DNA of 64,000 nucleotides from Warburgia ugandensis (Eukaryota; Streptophyta; Magnoliopsida; Canellales; Canellaceae): the NCBI GenBank assembly GCA_035236585.1, contig CP141137.1:49932057-49996056 (forward strand), given 5' to 3'. Numbering within the stretch: position 1 is the stretch's first letter; the number at the start of each line of letters is the position of its first letter. The position numbers and the translations under genes were made by a program. Of this stretch, positions 1 through 12,002 are shown one piece after another. The notes below the pieces were generated by a model. It did not search any database. It was given only the letters and a program-made list of their open reading frames with translations, and was not told where the DNA came from.

Positions 1-329
1 GAGTAATTGCTCTAGGTTTACCTTCCAACAATAAATCTATATGGCCTCAAAGCTCCTAAGAAGTTCTTTACCATATGCAGATATCTAATTATAGTTAGCA
101 TCGCCTTTCATGATTACATTCTTCAAACCATTACTAAAACATAACTAAGTAGTAGTTAATAATGTTTGAACATCCACAGAGTTAGAATCATTAGGACTAG
201 CGCACTTTAACAAACAAACTCCTTGATGATCTCTAACAAGACCCTTCTAGTCCAAACTTATCATGATTGCAAATACATACTCCATCAAAGTTAAGCTCTA
301 AATTATTTAGATTCGATAGCCCCACCATG
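1..329. other. Unrecognised DNA at the left edge
   Basis: AT-rich with no open frame or motif. Could be target DNA or part of a decayed element to the left of the window. Confidence 0.35.
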
Positions 330-2176
330 CTGACCCAAATCTCTATTTTGATGATAGAATATATTAATTTTTATTTAGTCTAACTTATTTCTACGAGTAT
401 TGTTGTGTGTCTTTGTTACAAACAAACATGAATAAAATTGGTAAAGGTTTCAGTAAAAAATATCTAAGTCTCACAAGTCCAATCAACTAAGAGTTGATAT
501 AAGTCGACTCTCAATGATTAGTAATAGATCTAGATGATTGCATCACAACATATAGATTGAGTAAACTCTTTGAGGAAAAGATTCAATTATTTTAGAAGAA
601 CAGTCGACCCTTCTTAAGTATTAGTCCAAAGCTTAAAGATCTTGATGTTAGACAACTACTTGAGAAATGACTATAGTTGGATTGAGGAACTAAAGACTTC
701 ACATGAGTTTGACTCACATGCCAAAAAAATAGCCAACTATGTTAGAGTGAGTCAACTACTTCATTCTAGTAAGTCTAAATGAAATTCATTTGTTTACAGT
801 AGTTGACTGTCTGAAAATCAACTTTGCTAAAAGACAGGATAAGATGCTTGAAAAAGATAATTGACTATTTTTAGAATTTAGTTGACTATTTGAAAACCAA
901 ATGGGTTTCAATTTCTAGGTTGAAAATGAGTCAACTAGGTGCAAAGAACATGGCTATCTATTTCACAATAAAAACATGATTTTACTGCTTAAGGAATATA
1001 ATTAACTAAAAGTTTAAAATAAATGATTAGATAGGAGACAAACATAAGGGCTATCCATTCAAATTTCAAATTCTTTCTCTTTGATGGATAAGGTTGCCCT
1101 CCAATGGTTAGAGATTGGTCTATAATGGATCTTTTTAAAATGAAACTATATATATGACGAATTAAGAGAAAAAAATAAGCAAGTGAAGAGGTTGAAAATG
1201 AAAACAGCGACTACAAGTTCAACTCAAGCAAGTTTCCTCAAGCCTCAGTGTTAATTCTTTGTATATTTTGTTTCTACGTAAACTCTCTCTTCTCTTTGTA
1301 TTTGTGTTTTATTATATTGAAAAGGGTTTTTTGCATATTTGCCATTACTTTATGGCATTTTTGTAGAAAAACCTAACATTTTTACCTTTTTGCAAATTTG
1401 ACATTAAGTGTTCAAAAACTTTGAAATTTGCCATTATGTTAAGTTTCCACCATTATTTTTTATAAAATTCTAATATTACCCTTATCTAACGGACTTGGGG
1501 TGTGACAACCTGGGTTTTTAAAACACATTTTTATAAATATTTGCAAAGGTAAGGCCTAGATTTTGAAAATTTTTAAAATTCCAATAGCAGAAACATATTT
1601 TCTTTCAAATTAATTTGTCAAAAACCCGAGTGCCACCTCAAATTACTTATCATACATAGATTTTTGTATAAAATAAAATTTCCATTGAATATCAATAGAA
1701 ATGCTTTTATTAAAATCAGGATCAATCTAGTGGTTCACATACACAACCCCAGTAGTCATTACATACCTTGTCCAAATATTACAATATAAATTACAAAACA
1801 ATTAATACAATCATCCTCAAAGTAAATACCCTTAGCAGTAGTTCAGTGATGATTATCCTTAAGTCTTGAGCTTTCAATCTTCCTTAATTGTATTTGATTT
1901 AAGAAATATAATCAATATATCTCAAAATCAACAATTCTTTATATCCATGATATTAATCAATTTATACTTTGGATAACAAGTTCATCCTTCGTTCATCATA
2001 TGAATTGTATGTATATACTACATATAAATAAAACCATTTAAAATCGTGAATATAGCCAATATCATCAATAATATCTTATTTTTAAATTGATTTCAATATT
2101 AACACTAGGCGTTAATATATAATCATGTCGTATTGGGAATCATTTTTCAATACAACATCAGTAATAACTTTTACCG

Positions 2177-2298
2177 GGCATCTCATCATGCCATAAAATA
2201 AGGCATCTCATCATGCCTTAACATAAGGCATCACATCATGCCATAACATAAGGCATCTCATCATTCCATAATATATGGCATCCATCATGCCATAATCA
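2177..2298. repeat. 25-bp minisatellite, about 4.8 copies
   Basis: Units begin at 2177, 2202, 2227, 2252 and 2277, each opening GGCATCNCATCAT and followed by a variant of GCCATAACATAA. The period is exactly 25 bp. It lies inside the 4.2-kb LTR. Confidence 0.85.
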
Positions 2299-2738
2299 AT
2301 TGCGTCATAATGCAAAATAATCTCAAATGACTACCATGCTTGCAATCTCAATCCCTACAGCGCTTGGATAATTGCTTAATACTCCATTGATGCCATGGTG
2401 GAAAATACAGATCCATGTTTGTATGGGAGGAACCATGGCTGTCATAGTGGCAGCCTTCCCATAATTGCCCCACATGACAGTTTATCTCTCTTTGGGCACG
2501 GTATCATTATCATAATCAGTTTCGGAGAGCGGGTGGCCAAACTCTCATAACTCTCCTAGCATTAGCATCCCCAGGTATAAGCCTGTCTTAAAACAAAACC
2601 ACAAGCTTCCATGCTTGTATGGAAAATAATATTTCATACTTACAGACTGTGTTTGGTTATAATAGGACATGCCTATAACTTATTTCCTTAAGATTTGGGA
2701 GTCCAACTTATATAGTTCAAATCTTCTCATTTTACCCA

Positions 2739-2875
2739 TTAAGTAATTTTATAATTACTTAATCAATCCCTTTGTATTTATTTCTACATCATTTGTTGCC
2801 TTAAGTAATTTCATAATTACTTAATAAATCATTTTGTATTCATTTCAACATCATTTGTTGATTCATAAACAATTC
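2739..2875. repeat. Tandem duplication of about 68 bp inside the LTR
   Basis: Two adjacent copies each contain TTAAGTAATTT(T/C)ATAATTAC, then CAT(T)TTGTATT and CATCATTTGTTG. They differ by several substitutions. No function inferred. Confidence 0.7.
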
Positions 2876-3919
2876 TAAGGCAATTATAATCAATCTATAG
2901 TTATCAGGATAAGATCATATGTAAAATACATGTATCTTTTATATTGAATATATTCTTAAGGTCCAGCTACCTTTACTTTCAACAATCCATCTTCTCATTG
3001 ATCTTGATCATCATATCCTTAATGTATCTGTCAAATCATATGTATACTGTCATTCCTCAACTCATTTATACTTCCTAATTATTCTTTTGATCATCCTTAC
3101 ATAGGATGATTTGGATCTTGTTCCTTGGATCATATTGATCAAGGGTCTAATTTATTGATCTACATTTGAATCTAATATTTATACTACTTCAAAACATACA
3201 CAGAATATTATGATTCTTATTATTCTTGATCATTCAAGATCTCCTTATGGATCTTGTTTGATCTTTGATTATCTTAATTACCATTTTTATTAGGATTAGA
3301 TAGTTTACTATCATTTTATGATCTTATTATTATTCAACCAGTTAATATTTTATTAATTGAAGATAATTTATGCCCTCCTAATTCTAGATAGCTCCTCTTA
3401 TTTTCAATTGACTAAGGTTTACCAGATAAAAGCTATTCACAAAATGGTTAATTCAATCCTCATGTAAGGAGGCATTTAGACCTCACAAACATCGCCAGAA
3501 GCTGGGGGAAGAGCAATGCTCTATTAGAGAATCCCCTTAACCACCATGTTAATTATTTACTCGGGTGACCTTAGCTCAACCTTCATAAGGTTCTTATGAG
3601 CATTAAACACTAAGTACTCTTGCTATTTGATTTTAATTAAATCTATGAACATTTAAAATGTCATTCATGGGTTTTATTATCCTCCTAATTTGGGCAAAGG
3701 ATTTATAATCCTTATATTGTCCTACTAACTATAACCCTTACTACCATTAAGTCCATGTCTATCTATATTTCATTAATTATATTTTTCATGTAATTTACAT
3801 AATAGGAAAGCATAAAGAAGTAAATTTAGTAAGTAAATCTACTAAGCAAATAAAGACATTCACAATAATAGTAATTCCAATGCTCATATTATGCTTCATC
3901 ATGATCCTCTCTGTTTTTT

Positions 3920-3942
3920 TTTTTTTTTTTTTAATTCATTAG
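3920..3942 (+). repeat. Homopolymer T tract
   Basis: An uninterrupted run of about 20 T residues within the solo LTR. Simple sequence only. Confidence 0.8.
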
Positions 3943-5722
3943 ATCTAGGCTTTTCATACCATCAATGGCTTAGATCTTGATCTTTCATATTTTTGTTACA
4001 TCATCTCATATAATCTTATCTTTAGATCGGTTATTGATCTTATCAAATGTTCAGATCTTTCTTGATCCAATCGATCAAGAAAATTTTAAATCATTTTATC
4101 AAAATTAAGGGCATAGATCTCAATCTATCCCAAATTAGCCACATCAGGCTATTCTCTTCTCATGATCTTATTATTAAATCATTATCTATATTGATTCACA
4201 GTTTTTGATCATCCTTGATCAATCTAATCAAGGAGATTATTATGTATTTTCAAGGATTTTGTTACTTTTAATGATCAAGATCTAAAGATCTACCAAATCA
4301 GTTATATCTAATCTATTTATTTAAGTTATCACATCATTAGGTCACTAATGGATTAGATTTCTAAGGTATGATCATGTTAGATTTGACTAATCTTGGAAAT
4401 TTGTATCACTTTTTGTGATTTACAAAAATTTACAATGAATAAAACTTAAATTTTATATTTCCATAAGATTTTACTTTTCACCAAAAATCCAGTGCTTCTT
4501 TCCGATCTTGATTTGGAGTTAAAATGAGCTCTGAATTAGATTTTTAAGTTTTCAGTCAAAATAAGGGCCCAGATTCATTATGGGCTATTCAAATCGACGG
4601 GTCAATCAGCGGCCCGGCCCCTTTACTAGTGATTGCTGGTGTATGGGGAGGGTGACTTGGGATAGGCGAGGCAGTCCGATCTGGACCATTGGATCACCCT
4701 TTTCCCCGATCTCCTAGATCTGAACGAGCCATCATCTCAGATTTTATCCCCTAGGGTTTTTGGAACCCAGGAATCTATCCAACAGCTCAAAATATCCAAA
4801 TAACATTGATTTACCAGAGTTTTCAAGATAGGTCACTGGTACTAGATCCACTGGAGAAACCTTGCTATAAAATTCAATCCGGTGATCTTCTTGCCATAAA
4901 AACTACCGGAATAGATAGAGTGGAGGACAAGGAACCTACTTAGCATTTAGAATCGAAGGATCAAGCCGAAAAAGAGAGATCCATGTTGAAAAATATAAGG
5001 TCGCCAGACTTACTATTTTTTGGTGATTTCACCTGTGAATGCACCTTCGATCAATTTGGAATATTAGGGCTTTTATAGATCAGGTCAGCCCGAACCCATC
5101 CAACAGTAGAGATTGAATTCTAATGGTCAAATTTAGATAGCTAATTGAATTAGGGTTTTCAAACGAAAACCCTATTCAATTTGGGACGACTAGTTCACAG
5201 ATGTGCCCGACACTTCATGAGGGAATATTCCCTCCAGTGCGTCCATAGGCGCGCTCTACGGCTGTAAAGGGAAGAGAGAGAAAAAGAAAAGAAAAAAGAA
5301 ACAAAAAGGAGAGAAGAGAAGAGAGAGAAAGAGAAGGAAAGAGAGAGGGAGAGAGTGGAAGCTTGAGAATTTTTGTGCAATTTCATGAGAATGTTAGGGG
5401 GTATTTATAGGTTTATTTGTAGATTATTTTAATTATTTTTTATTTTAAATAAATTTTCAACTTTTCTTATTTAATTCAAAAGAGATTTATCATCATGTTT
5501 ATTCTTCACCATTGATATTCTTCAACTTTTCACCTGAGCTCAGATTTCAGTGTAGTTACAATCATTTTGACCAGTTTCCCGTGAATGATTCCAAATATCT
5601 ATGTTTTAAGATCTGATTCTTGTTCTAAAAATTAATATTGTATTACATATAATATTCTACCTCAATTTTAGTAAAAATTCTAATTAATTTCAAATAATTT
5701 CAGAAAAATTGGGGTTTTTACA

Positions 5723-6500
5723 TGGAGTTGTCGGAGAAGGCATTGGAAAACAGAGATAGTGACAGGGAGAATGAGGTGAGGTGTAAAAAATCAGGGGCAC
5801 AATGTGATCAAGTAGGGGGTAGTGTGTGTACCAAGTGACAGGAGAGAAGGGGGGTCGGGGTACTCAAGAGGGTGACTAGGAAGAGGAGGTGGGTGGGCTG
5901 GGATAGGGACAGCCAACGTAGCGGGAGGGGGAACAAGAGATAGGAAAGGGGCGAGAGACTAGGATAGGGGTAGTCGGCATAGTAGGGGATGGGGAACGGG
6001 ATGTCGGGAAGGGCGGATCGGGGGGTTGGGCATCCGATATAGGGAGGTGGGTGGTTGGAATAGGGGTACCAAGGATGGGGAAGGGGGAATAAGAGGAAGG
6101 GGAGGGGTGGGCAGGCGGGAAGGGGGTGAGGAGGGTTGGTGGGTGATTGGTACAGGGGAGTGGGTATTGGGAAGGGTGGCGTGGGGAGCAGGTACACAGG
6201 GGGTCGAGGCATTCGGGAAGGGAAACAGGAGGCAGGGAGGGGGGCTGGGGGTATTGATTAGGGGGTGTATGGGGGAGCTGGTTGGGTACCGTGGGAGGGG
6301 CGGGCAGCAAAGGAGGGGGAAGAGGGGGCGAGAGCTATTTGGGTGTCGAGGAGTCACGAACCCATGAGCTGGGTGGAGGTTTGGGTGTCAAGGGGTAGCC
6401 AATGTCATAGCAGTGGTGTGATCTAAGTAGCGTCAACCGGGGGGGTGAGGAGAGGATGAAGGTGGTCTGGGCAATGTTGGCTCAGAAGGCAGCCTGAGTA
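5723..6500 (+). repeat. G-rich degenerate minisatellite core of the Mutator-like element
   Basis: About 780 bases with very strong G over C bias on the + strand and dozens of GGGG runs. Loosely repeated blocks of about 60-75 bp can be followed, for example GGGATAGGGACAGCC near 5900 and AGGATAGGGGTAGTCGG near 5960. Both strands have long open frames (proline-rich on the - strand) but these only reflect the base bias; no domain is visible. Many G runs with short spacers would allow G-quadruplexes on the + strand. Confidence 0.7.
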
Positions 6501-7085
6501 GTGTCGAAAAGAGCAGTTGCCGAAAGGGACAAGGGTGACATTGGTATTGAATAAAAATTAACAAGGAAAATGAATGACAAATTAACAGAATGACAAATTT
6601 GCAAAGTTTCTAAAAACTTAATGGCAAATTTGCAAAAAGGTAAAAATATTAGTTTTTTCTGCAAAATGTTATAAAGTAATCACAAATTTATAAAAAAACC
6701 TATTGAAAAAGATATTCTTCCTTTACTTCTATATGTCAGAGTGATGTAGCTATCTTTTTCTCTTGGATGGTCTTCAGAGTATTTGTAAGAAGGTATAGTT
6801 GCTGTATGTACCATAATGTTGTGTTCGTAAGTGAACACAGTATTAGCTAGTATGTAAAATCTTGCATATATTAGTAGAAACTCAAAGTAGAGAACACCTT
6901 AAGAGAGTGGAGGTATGTGCTTTAGTTGGTTGGCCGAACCACTTTAAGCTCTCATATTTACCATTTGTTATGTGTTGCTCTTTCAAACTTGTTTTCATTA
7001 ATTTTTAGCACATATTTCTGAAAATTTTCAAAAAATGGTTGTAAGGCCCAATTCAACTACTTGTCTTAGGGCCTGTCACACTACA

Positions 7086-8739
7086 AACTAACCTCATAAT
7101 TTGGTCTTTGATGAATCTCATATAATCACTTCTCCCCTTGAAGCCCCTAGAAGCCTTTCAAGCCATAGGACACACCTAAGACAAACAAAGTCATGTTCTA
7201 AAGGTTTTTCTTCCATGCTATTACTATTATGTTACAAGATATTGAAAAGAGTTGGGAAATATCCATATTACATTAAACTTGGCCAAAACAAAACTCCATG
7301 TATTATATGAAATATAGTAGAGAGTTATTTGGTAATCCATTGTGTCATTGTTAGAATGACAAAGATAACATTTTGGGAGGACTAACTACTTTTATCAAAG
7401 GTTACTGACTCCTAGGATTCTATCTTCGAATACAATCTATTCAAATTTGCAACTCTTAAGGGGACTCAAAAGAAATTGTATGGCCTTAGCTTTTGTTTCC
7501 CTTTCCTCCTTAATTCTTATGACATTATAAGTTGTCTCTATGGTGAAGATGGAAGTAGAGTTGGAGTATTAGCACAGTTTGTCTTTCTATTTGGGATTAA
7601 TTCTTTTGTGGTTTAAAGTCAAAATGCTCGATGGTTTTCTTCTTCAAACTCATCGAGGGGGTCTCTTGGATTGAAGCATCCACCACACACCATTATTCAT
7701 GTCAATGAACATATCTTTAAGTAGACTATTTTTGGGTTGAAGCTCCAAAAATTATTCTATAGTCCAACTTCACCCTACAAAGTTGATTAGGGGCAACATT
7801 TCTTTTGATGGAATAAATTAAGATATATTCCAACACCTTAAAGAATAATTAAGATAAATTCGAAGGTCAAGTAACTTGTGGGACTTAGACTACATATCTC
7901 CATCATGGAAATATTTAATTTATAGAAGTAACCTTGAAATTTAATTAGAAAGGGTAAACATATTGTTAGAAATTTAAATGTAAGTGCAAAATTCTATTCT
8001 CCTGGGACATAATTCTTGTGATTGTGCCTAAGTGAGATGGGTCAAAGTTCAAGTTTACCTCCTAAGTCAAGAGATGAGCAAGTTCAATTCTCTCTTCATT
8101 AGAATTTTCATCCCATGGAGATTGTTGTTCATTATCTTAGTTCAAAATTGAACCTTTGTGCACATTGGTAGAGTACAATTTTAAGTGTTCAATTCATGCA
8201 TTACTCACCCTCTTCTCCCCTTCCCGCTGAAAAAAAGAAAAGAAAAAAGAAGTTAGTGAGATAAAGAATCATAAGATCCTTCCAACTTTTTCAAGGAAGA
8301 AGGTATTCTTTTTTGAAAAGGTATTGAATGTTTATTTTTTACTTGGTAAAAATTGGTCTAGTCTAATAACAATGAACTTCGTCTTCCAACCTTGCCCAAA
8401 CAAATTATATTCTTACTAACAAATATCTAATGTAATTGGTCACAGACAACTCGGCATCTCCCCTGAAGTACCCTTGGTAGTAGGTTTGATCTACCACTTT
8501 TTCTTTTGAGCTGAAACTAACATTTTCTATGTTGGTGCTTGTGTGAGCAGTTCACTAGTAGAAAGCCTTGGTCTTGTTGGTCCTAGTTGCTATTGGATTC
8601 AAACCAAGTTTGAATGGATCTTGTGTTCCTCGATGCAATCCTTGTTTTCTTAGACTTATGATTAGATGGAAAGATTCCATGGGAGATGGCGTCACTTAGA
8701 TTTAGGAGTGTGCCAAAGTAATTTGCTTTGGTTAGCTTG
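7086..8739. other. Intergenic stretch with nothing recognised
   Basis: AT-rich DNA with no long open frame, no family motif and no clear repeat. Probably old decayed repeat sequence. Confidence 0.5.
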
Positions 8740-9230
8740 CAAAAAAAGAAAAGAAAAGAAGGAAAGAAGTACACGTTAATCCCTAGAACTATTCACTTAT
8801 GACAATTTAGTACTTAAAGTTTTAGAAAAATATTTTAGTTCTGGAATAATTGGTTTGAGTTACGCTCCATTCCTTCTGTTAACTTTCTGCCAGCAAAACT
8901 AATGATTGCTTTCCATAGATAATAGTTTATAAAAAAGTACACTATAGTCCATAAAACTATTCAATTATGACACTTTTGTTAGTGGAACTATATACCTATA
9001 ACACTTTAGTCCTCAAAGTTCTAGAAAACAATTAGTTTTGAGGCTAAACTATTGCATGTGGGGCCTAATTATTAGTCTTGTTGACAAAAAGTCAATGGAA
9101 GGACTAAGTGCAAGCTGAACCAGCAGTTTCAGGGACTCTCTTTTTCTGAAACTTTAAGAATTAAAGTATAATAAGTGAATAGTTTTAGAGATTAAAGTAT
9201 ACTTTTCTCTATAAAAACAAGCTATGGTCT
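8740..9230. mobile_element. Short TIR element with nested TIR copy
   Basis: The block 'CCCTAGAACTATTCACTTAT' near 8785 recurs as TCCATAAAACTATTCAATTAT near 8950 and, inverted, as AAGTGAATAGTTTTAGAGATT near 9175. The left arms and right arm form inverted repeats of about 100 bp with AAAGTATACTTT-like ends, as in plant Mutator-type or MITE elements. Two left arms suggest one copy within or beside another. A target duplication could not be fixed. Confidence 0.5.
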
Positions 9231-9332
9231 TAAAAAAAGAAAGGAAAAGGGTTAGGTTTCAAATCTCATCCACTAAACGGGTCTACCCTTTATTGTTTTT
9301 TTTTTTGGGTCAATCAATTAAATGTTTTAATT

Positions 9333-9516
9333 GAAGGGAAGCCTTGGCGCAATAGTAAAGGTTGCCATCATGTGACCTTGAGGTCACGGGTTCAAGGCTT
9401 GGGAATAGCCTCTTGCAAAAAATGCAAGGTAAGATTGTCTATTATAGGCTCTTGTGGTCGGCCCCTTCCCCGAACCCCGCATAGGAGGGAGCTTCGTGCA
9501 CCGTGGCTGCCCTTTT
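9333..9516 (+). mobile_element. Au-type SINE, near full length
   Basis: Shows the Au-SINE order: GCCTTGGCGCAA near the tRNA-like A box, TGACCTTGAGGTCACGGGTT (B-box area), GCAAGGTAAG, CCCTTCCCCGAACCCC, GGGAGCTTCGTGCACC and the terminal GGCTGCCCTTTT. It is bounded by a perfect 17-bp duplication AATTAAATGTTTTAATT (9316-9332 and 9517-9533), so the insertion is fairly young. Confidence 0.92.
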
Positions 9517-9887
9517 AATTAAATGTTTTAATTATGCTGGAATTTGAACCCAAGTCCTTCTAACCCACCATTATCAAGTCTTAACCAGTATGTTTGGCTT
9601 TGTTATGTTGAGGTATGAAATGGATTTACCAGTGACTAAAGATTGTGAGCTTTTACCCCTCAAAACAACTTCGGTCCTCTAATAGATGATAATTTTGGAC
9701 CATGGCATTTCTAAGACAAAGGTCACGAAGATGAATGATTGGATCATCGAAATTCAGCCGTATGTGCCACTTATAATCCCAAATATACTTTGTAGACCAG
9801 AATATGTGTGAGTGTGTCTGTGCCTTTTGTTCATAGGTAGGCCTACGAGCCTATGGCCTGTATCGGCCATATAAACGGTTCATCCTT

Positions 9888-10135
9888 TGGACAAGTCCTT
9901 AAAAATCTCACCCGCTAGATGATCCTAGCCTTTGCCTTTCTTGAGTGGTAAAATGGCTATCAAACTGTTCCAAACTCATGTTCAACCTCACAAATGGTCG
10001 ACGATCCAATCCATTCCCCCATCCTTAAAATCTCATCCAGATGATCCTAGCCTTTCCTGTTCCTGAGTGGCAAAATGCCCATTAAAACTGTTCCACTTTG
10101 ATCTCCCAAGTGGCTGACGATCCAAACCGTCCATC
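9888..10135. repeat. Tandem duplication of about 120 bp upstream of the phosphatase
   Basis: Two adjacent copies share CCTTAAAAATCTCA/CCTTAAAATCTCATCC, GATGATCCTAGCCTTT, GAGTGG(T/C)AAAATG, AACTGTTCCA and G(T/C)(C/T)GACGATCCAA. They lie 150-400 bp upstream of the putative first leader exon. Effect on expression is unknown. Confidence 0.75.
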
Positions 10136-10279
10136 TTCACCACTGTACAACGTTGGACCAATTTTCAAAAGAACAAGGAGAAATAAGTACTCCCAAGTTT
10201 TAAGGAAGAGACGTCGCCTCTCCTCCTTAACGGTTGCCTCTCCCTTGTCGGGGAGATTTTAGGGATTGGGGTATTTGCT

Positions 10280-10426
10280 TCGTAGCTCTTCGCTTAAGAA
10301 AGGGGAAAACCAGCCCCCACCCGTATCTCTCGCTTTTATACGGAAAGGCTACCGGGTGGACAGCAAAGTTTTCATTCCTGGCGACAAGAAGAAGGATTTG
10401 AAACCTTGAAATAATCCCTCCACCAG
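10280..10426 (+). other. Possible 5' untranslated first exon of the phosphatase gene
   Basis: A GC-richer block resembling a transcribed leader ends with CACCAG followed by a GT donor at 10427 and then a pyrimidine-rich stretch. A second leader exon could begin after the acceptor CATACAG (ending 11715) or after CTACTAG (ending near 11989), leading to the start codon at 12003. This is inference; no transcript evidence is available. Confidence 0.3.
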
Positions 10427-11399
10427 GTTAGCTCCTTCCCGTCTCCGCTCTCGCTTTCCTCCATTTTTCTTCCTTAAGTTTTGTTGTTTCGTTTTGCTTT
10501 TCTGATTCCGATTTCTTTTTCCGATGTTGTTGCTACTAAGAATTGAGCAGGAAGAAGAGGGTTGGTAAAACCAGGAAACGGGATGAAAAATGAACATTAA
10601 GCTACTGTAAGCCAGGGAGAAAATATTATATCAAAACCAATAAGGGAATGCTCGGTGAACATGTCCTAAAACTACTATAGTTATACTGACACAATCCACC
10701 TGCCGTGGATGGGCCACAATGCAACAGAAGCACCAAACAAATACAGGTGGATGCTTCTGTTTGGTTATTTTGCAGAAGTGGCAAATGAATTACAGGTAAA
10801 AGACAAGCCTTTTGACGATTAAACTGCTAACGATCTAGTTCACTCGTCCACTGTTGGGAATTCTTTTAGATGACTAAACTCCTACTGGGTCCATGCCCAT
10901 GTGGATTAAAAGAAATTTCAAAAGCAAGATTTGATAAATACTTGCTTATGGCTGAATGTAGGTTAGAGGATAAACTTTGTGAACTTACTGGAGGGTCACA
11001 ATTCTACATCATGTTGCATTTGAACCATGCTGGATAGTTGGACACATTAGTGGAAGTTGATACTCCCTCCTGCTCAAGCAGCGGTGACTTCTCAATTACG
11101 TCAGCTGACCCAAATATTCGTTTTGTGAAGCAGTTCGTCCTGTGCCAGTTTGTTTAAACTGAGTGAATATAGATCTCAATGATAATACATGTCGTATGGC
11201 TCCCTATGTGCAGGCTGTATAAATGAGAGAAACTGAGTTAATGCTTTGGAGGCAATAAAATTTTAGAACATGTACTATTTACTCCTTTCCTCTCCACAGT
11301 GGATATGGAAAGCAAGGATGAAGTAGGGAAATTATTCAGTATAATAGGTGCCCCATGTCAATACGAGGCACTAATGATCATATTAAAGAGGATTATTAT

Positions 11400-11525
11400 C
11401 ACGCTTAGGGTCCATGGTATGCATCCTTACCTTGCATTGTTGCAAGAGGCTTTTTCCATGCCTTGAACTGGTGACCTCAAGGTCACACGACAACAACTTT
11501 ACTGCTGTGCCAAAGTCTCCCTTCT
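11400..11525 (-). mobile_element. Au-type SINE fragment
   Basis: On the - strand it reads from the 5' end (GGGAGACTTTGGCACAGCAG) through TGACCTTGAGGTCACC and the GCAAGGTAAGG block, then stops; the 3' part with GGAGCTTCGTGCACC is missing. Sits just upstream of the phosphatase start. Confidence 0.75.
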
Positions 11526-12002
11526 AGTAAACTTTATCTTTTATATATATGAGAAGCAAATTAGTATTTGGATGTATCTGCGCTTGTGCATGTAATTGAT
11601 TGCATGCTTTGTTCAGTAGAGTTTTTCTTAGTGCAACATTTGCAGTTTGCTAGTTTTCTTCGAATATTTTATTTTAATGCTAACTTCTATTTGCCCATAT
11701 TTTTGCTCCATACAGGCATCTGTTCTGCCTTAATAAAAAATGCCGTCAAAATACAGCTTCTGATGTTTTGGCATGATGACAATTACGCAAAGTGCTGCGT
11801 AGAAGTTCATATACTCAAGAATGAACTTGCCCTGGTTGATTTGGATTTGGACCTACTGAGTCAAGAGAAAGACAGCTTGACTTATGTGAGTCAGTAGAAG
11901 TAATAGCTTACTGTGTCAACCATAAGTTGCTTGTGTTTGCTTGGTTTTATCTCGAAGCAAGTTTGTGCTCAAGCACCATACTACTAGTTTGACGGGGTCA
12001 AT

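Larger units (their letters stand above)
1501..5722 (+). mobile_element. Large solo LTR (Ty3/Gypsy-type), 4.2 kb
   Basis: Starts TGTGACAACCTGGG and ends GGGGTTTTTACA, i.e. TG...CA ends of an LTR. Flanks are TGGGG and TGGAG, a 5-bp target duplication with one mismatch. A TATA-like block (GTATTTATAGG, about 5400) lies about 320 bp before the end. No coding region and no second copy of the LTR start is seen inside, so it reads as a solo LTR left after recombination. It sits within the Mutator-like element, so it is younger than that element. Family call within Gypsy is uncertain. Confidence 0.7.
1324..6700. mobile_element. Mutator-like TIR element (non-autonomous), hosting a solo LTR
   Basis: Left end 1324-1475 and right end about 6545-6700 are inverted copies of one another; both contain the core 'ATTTTTACCTTTTTGCAAAT' followed by TTGNCATTAAG. 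The flanks carry an exact 9-bp direct repeat TATTGAAAA (1315-1323 and 6701-6709), the size expected for Mutator superfamily insertions. No transposase is visible. Removing the 4.2-kb LTR inside leaves a 1.15-kb element whose core is a G-rich repeat rather than a gene. Confidence 0.82.
330..7085 (+). mobile_element. Ty1/Copia-type LTR relic (SIRE/Maximus-like), interrupted by a Mutator-like element
   Basis: Left part (about 330-1314) has repeated GTTGACTATTT/GTCAACTA motifs, a phrase reading like 'CTCCAATGGTTAGAGATTGG', then a TATATATA box near 1147. The right part (6710-about 7085) carries 'GGTTGGCCGAACCACTTTAA' and ends with a poly-T/'GGCCCAATTCAACTACTTG' block. This order is typical of long SIRE/Maximus Copia LTRs. 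Without the 5.4-kb insertion the LTR would be about 1.35 kb. Ends are approximate and no target duplication was found. Treated as a fossil; clearly broken and old, since it predates two later insertions. Confidence 0.45.

Noticed and set aside
5808-6367. Four long overlapping open frames, three proline-rich on - and one glycine-rich on +
   Set aside because: They overlap on both strands and only reflect the extreme G bias, which removes stop codons. No domain or splice signal.
9337-9420. tRNA-like A and B boxes (also in the other SINE copies)
   Set aside because: They belong to SINE heads; no cloverleaf or acceptor stem of a real tRNA gene is seen.
11568-11897. 109-codon frame just upstream of the phosphatase
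   Set aside because: No recognisable domain; it overlaps the likely leader exon and intron of the phosphatase and a possible acceptor at 11715.
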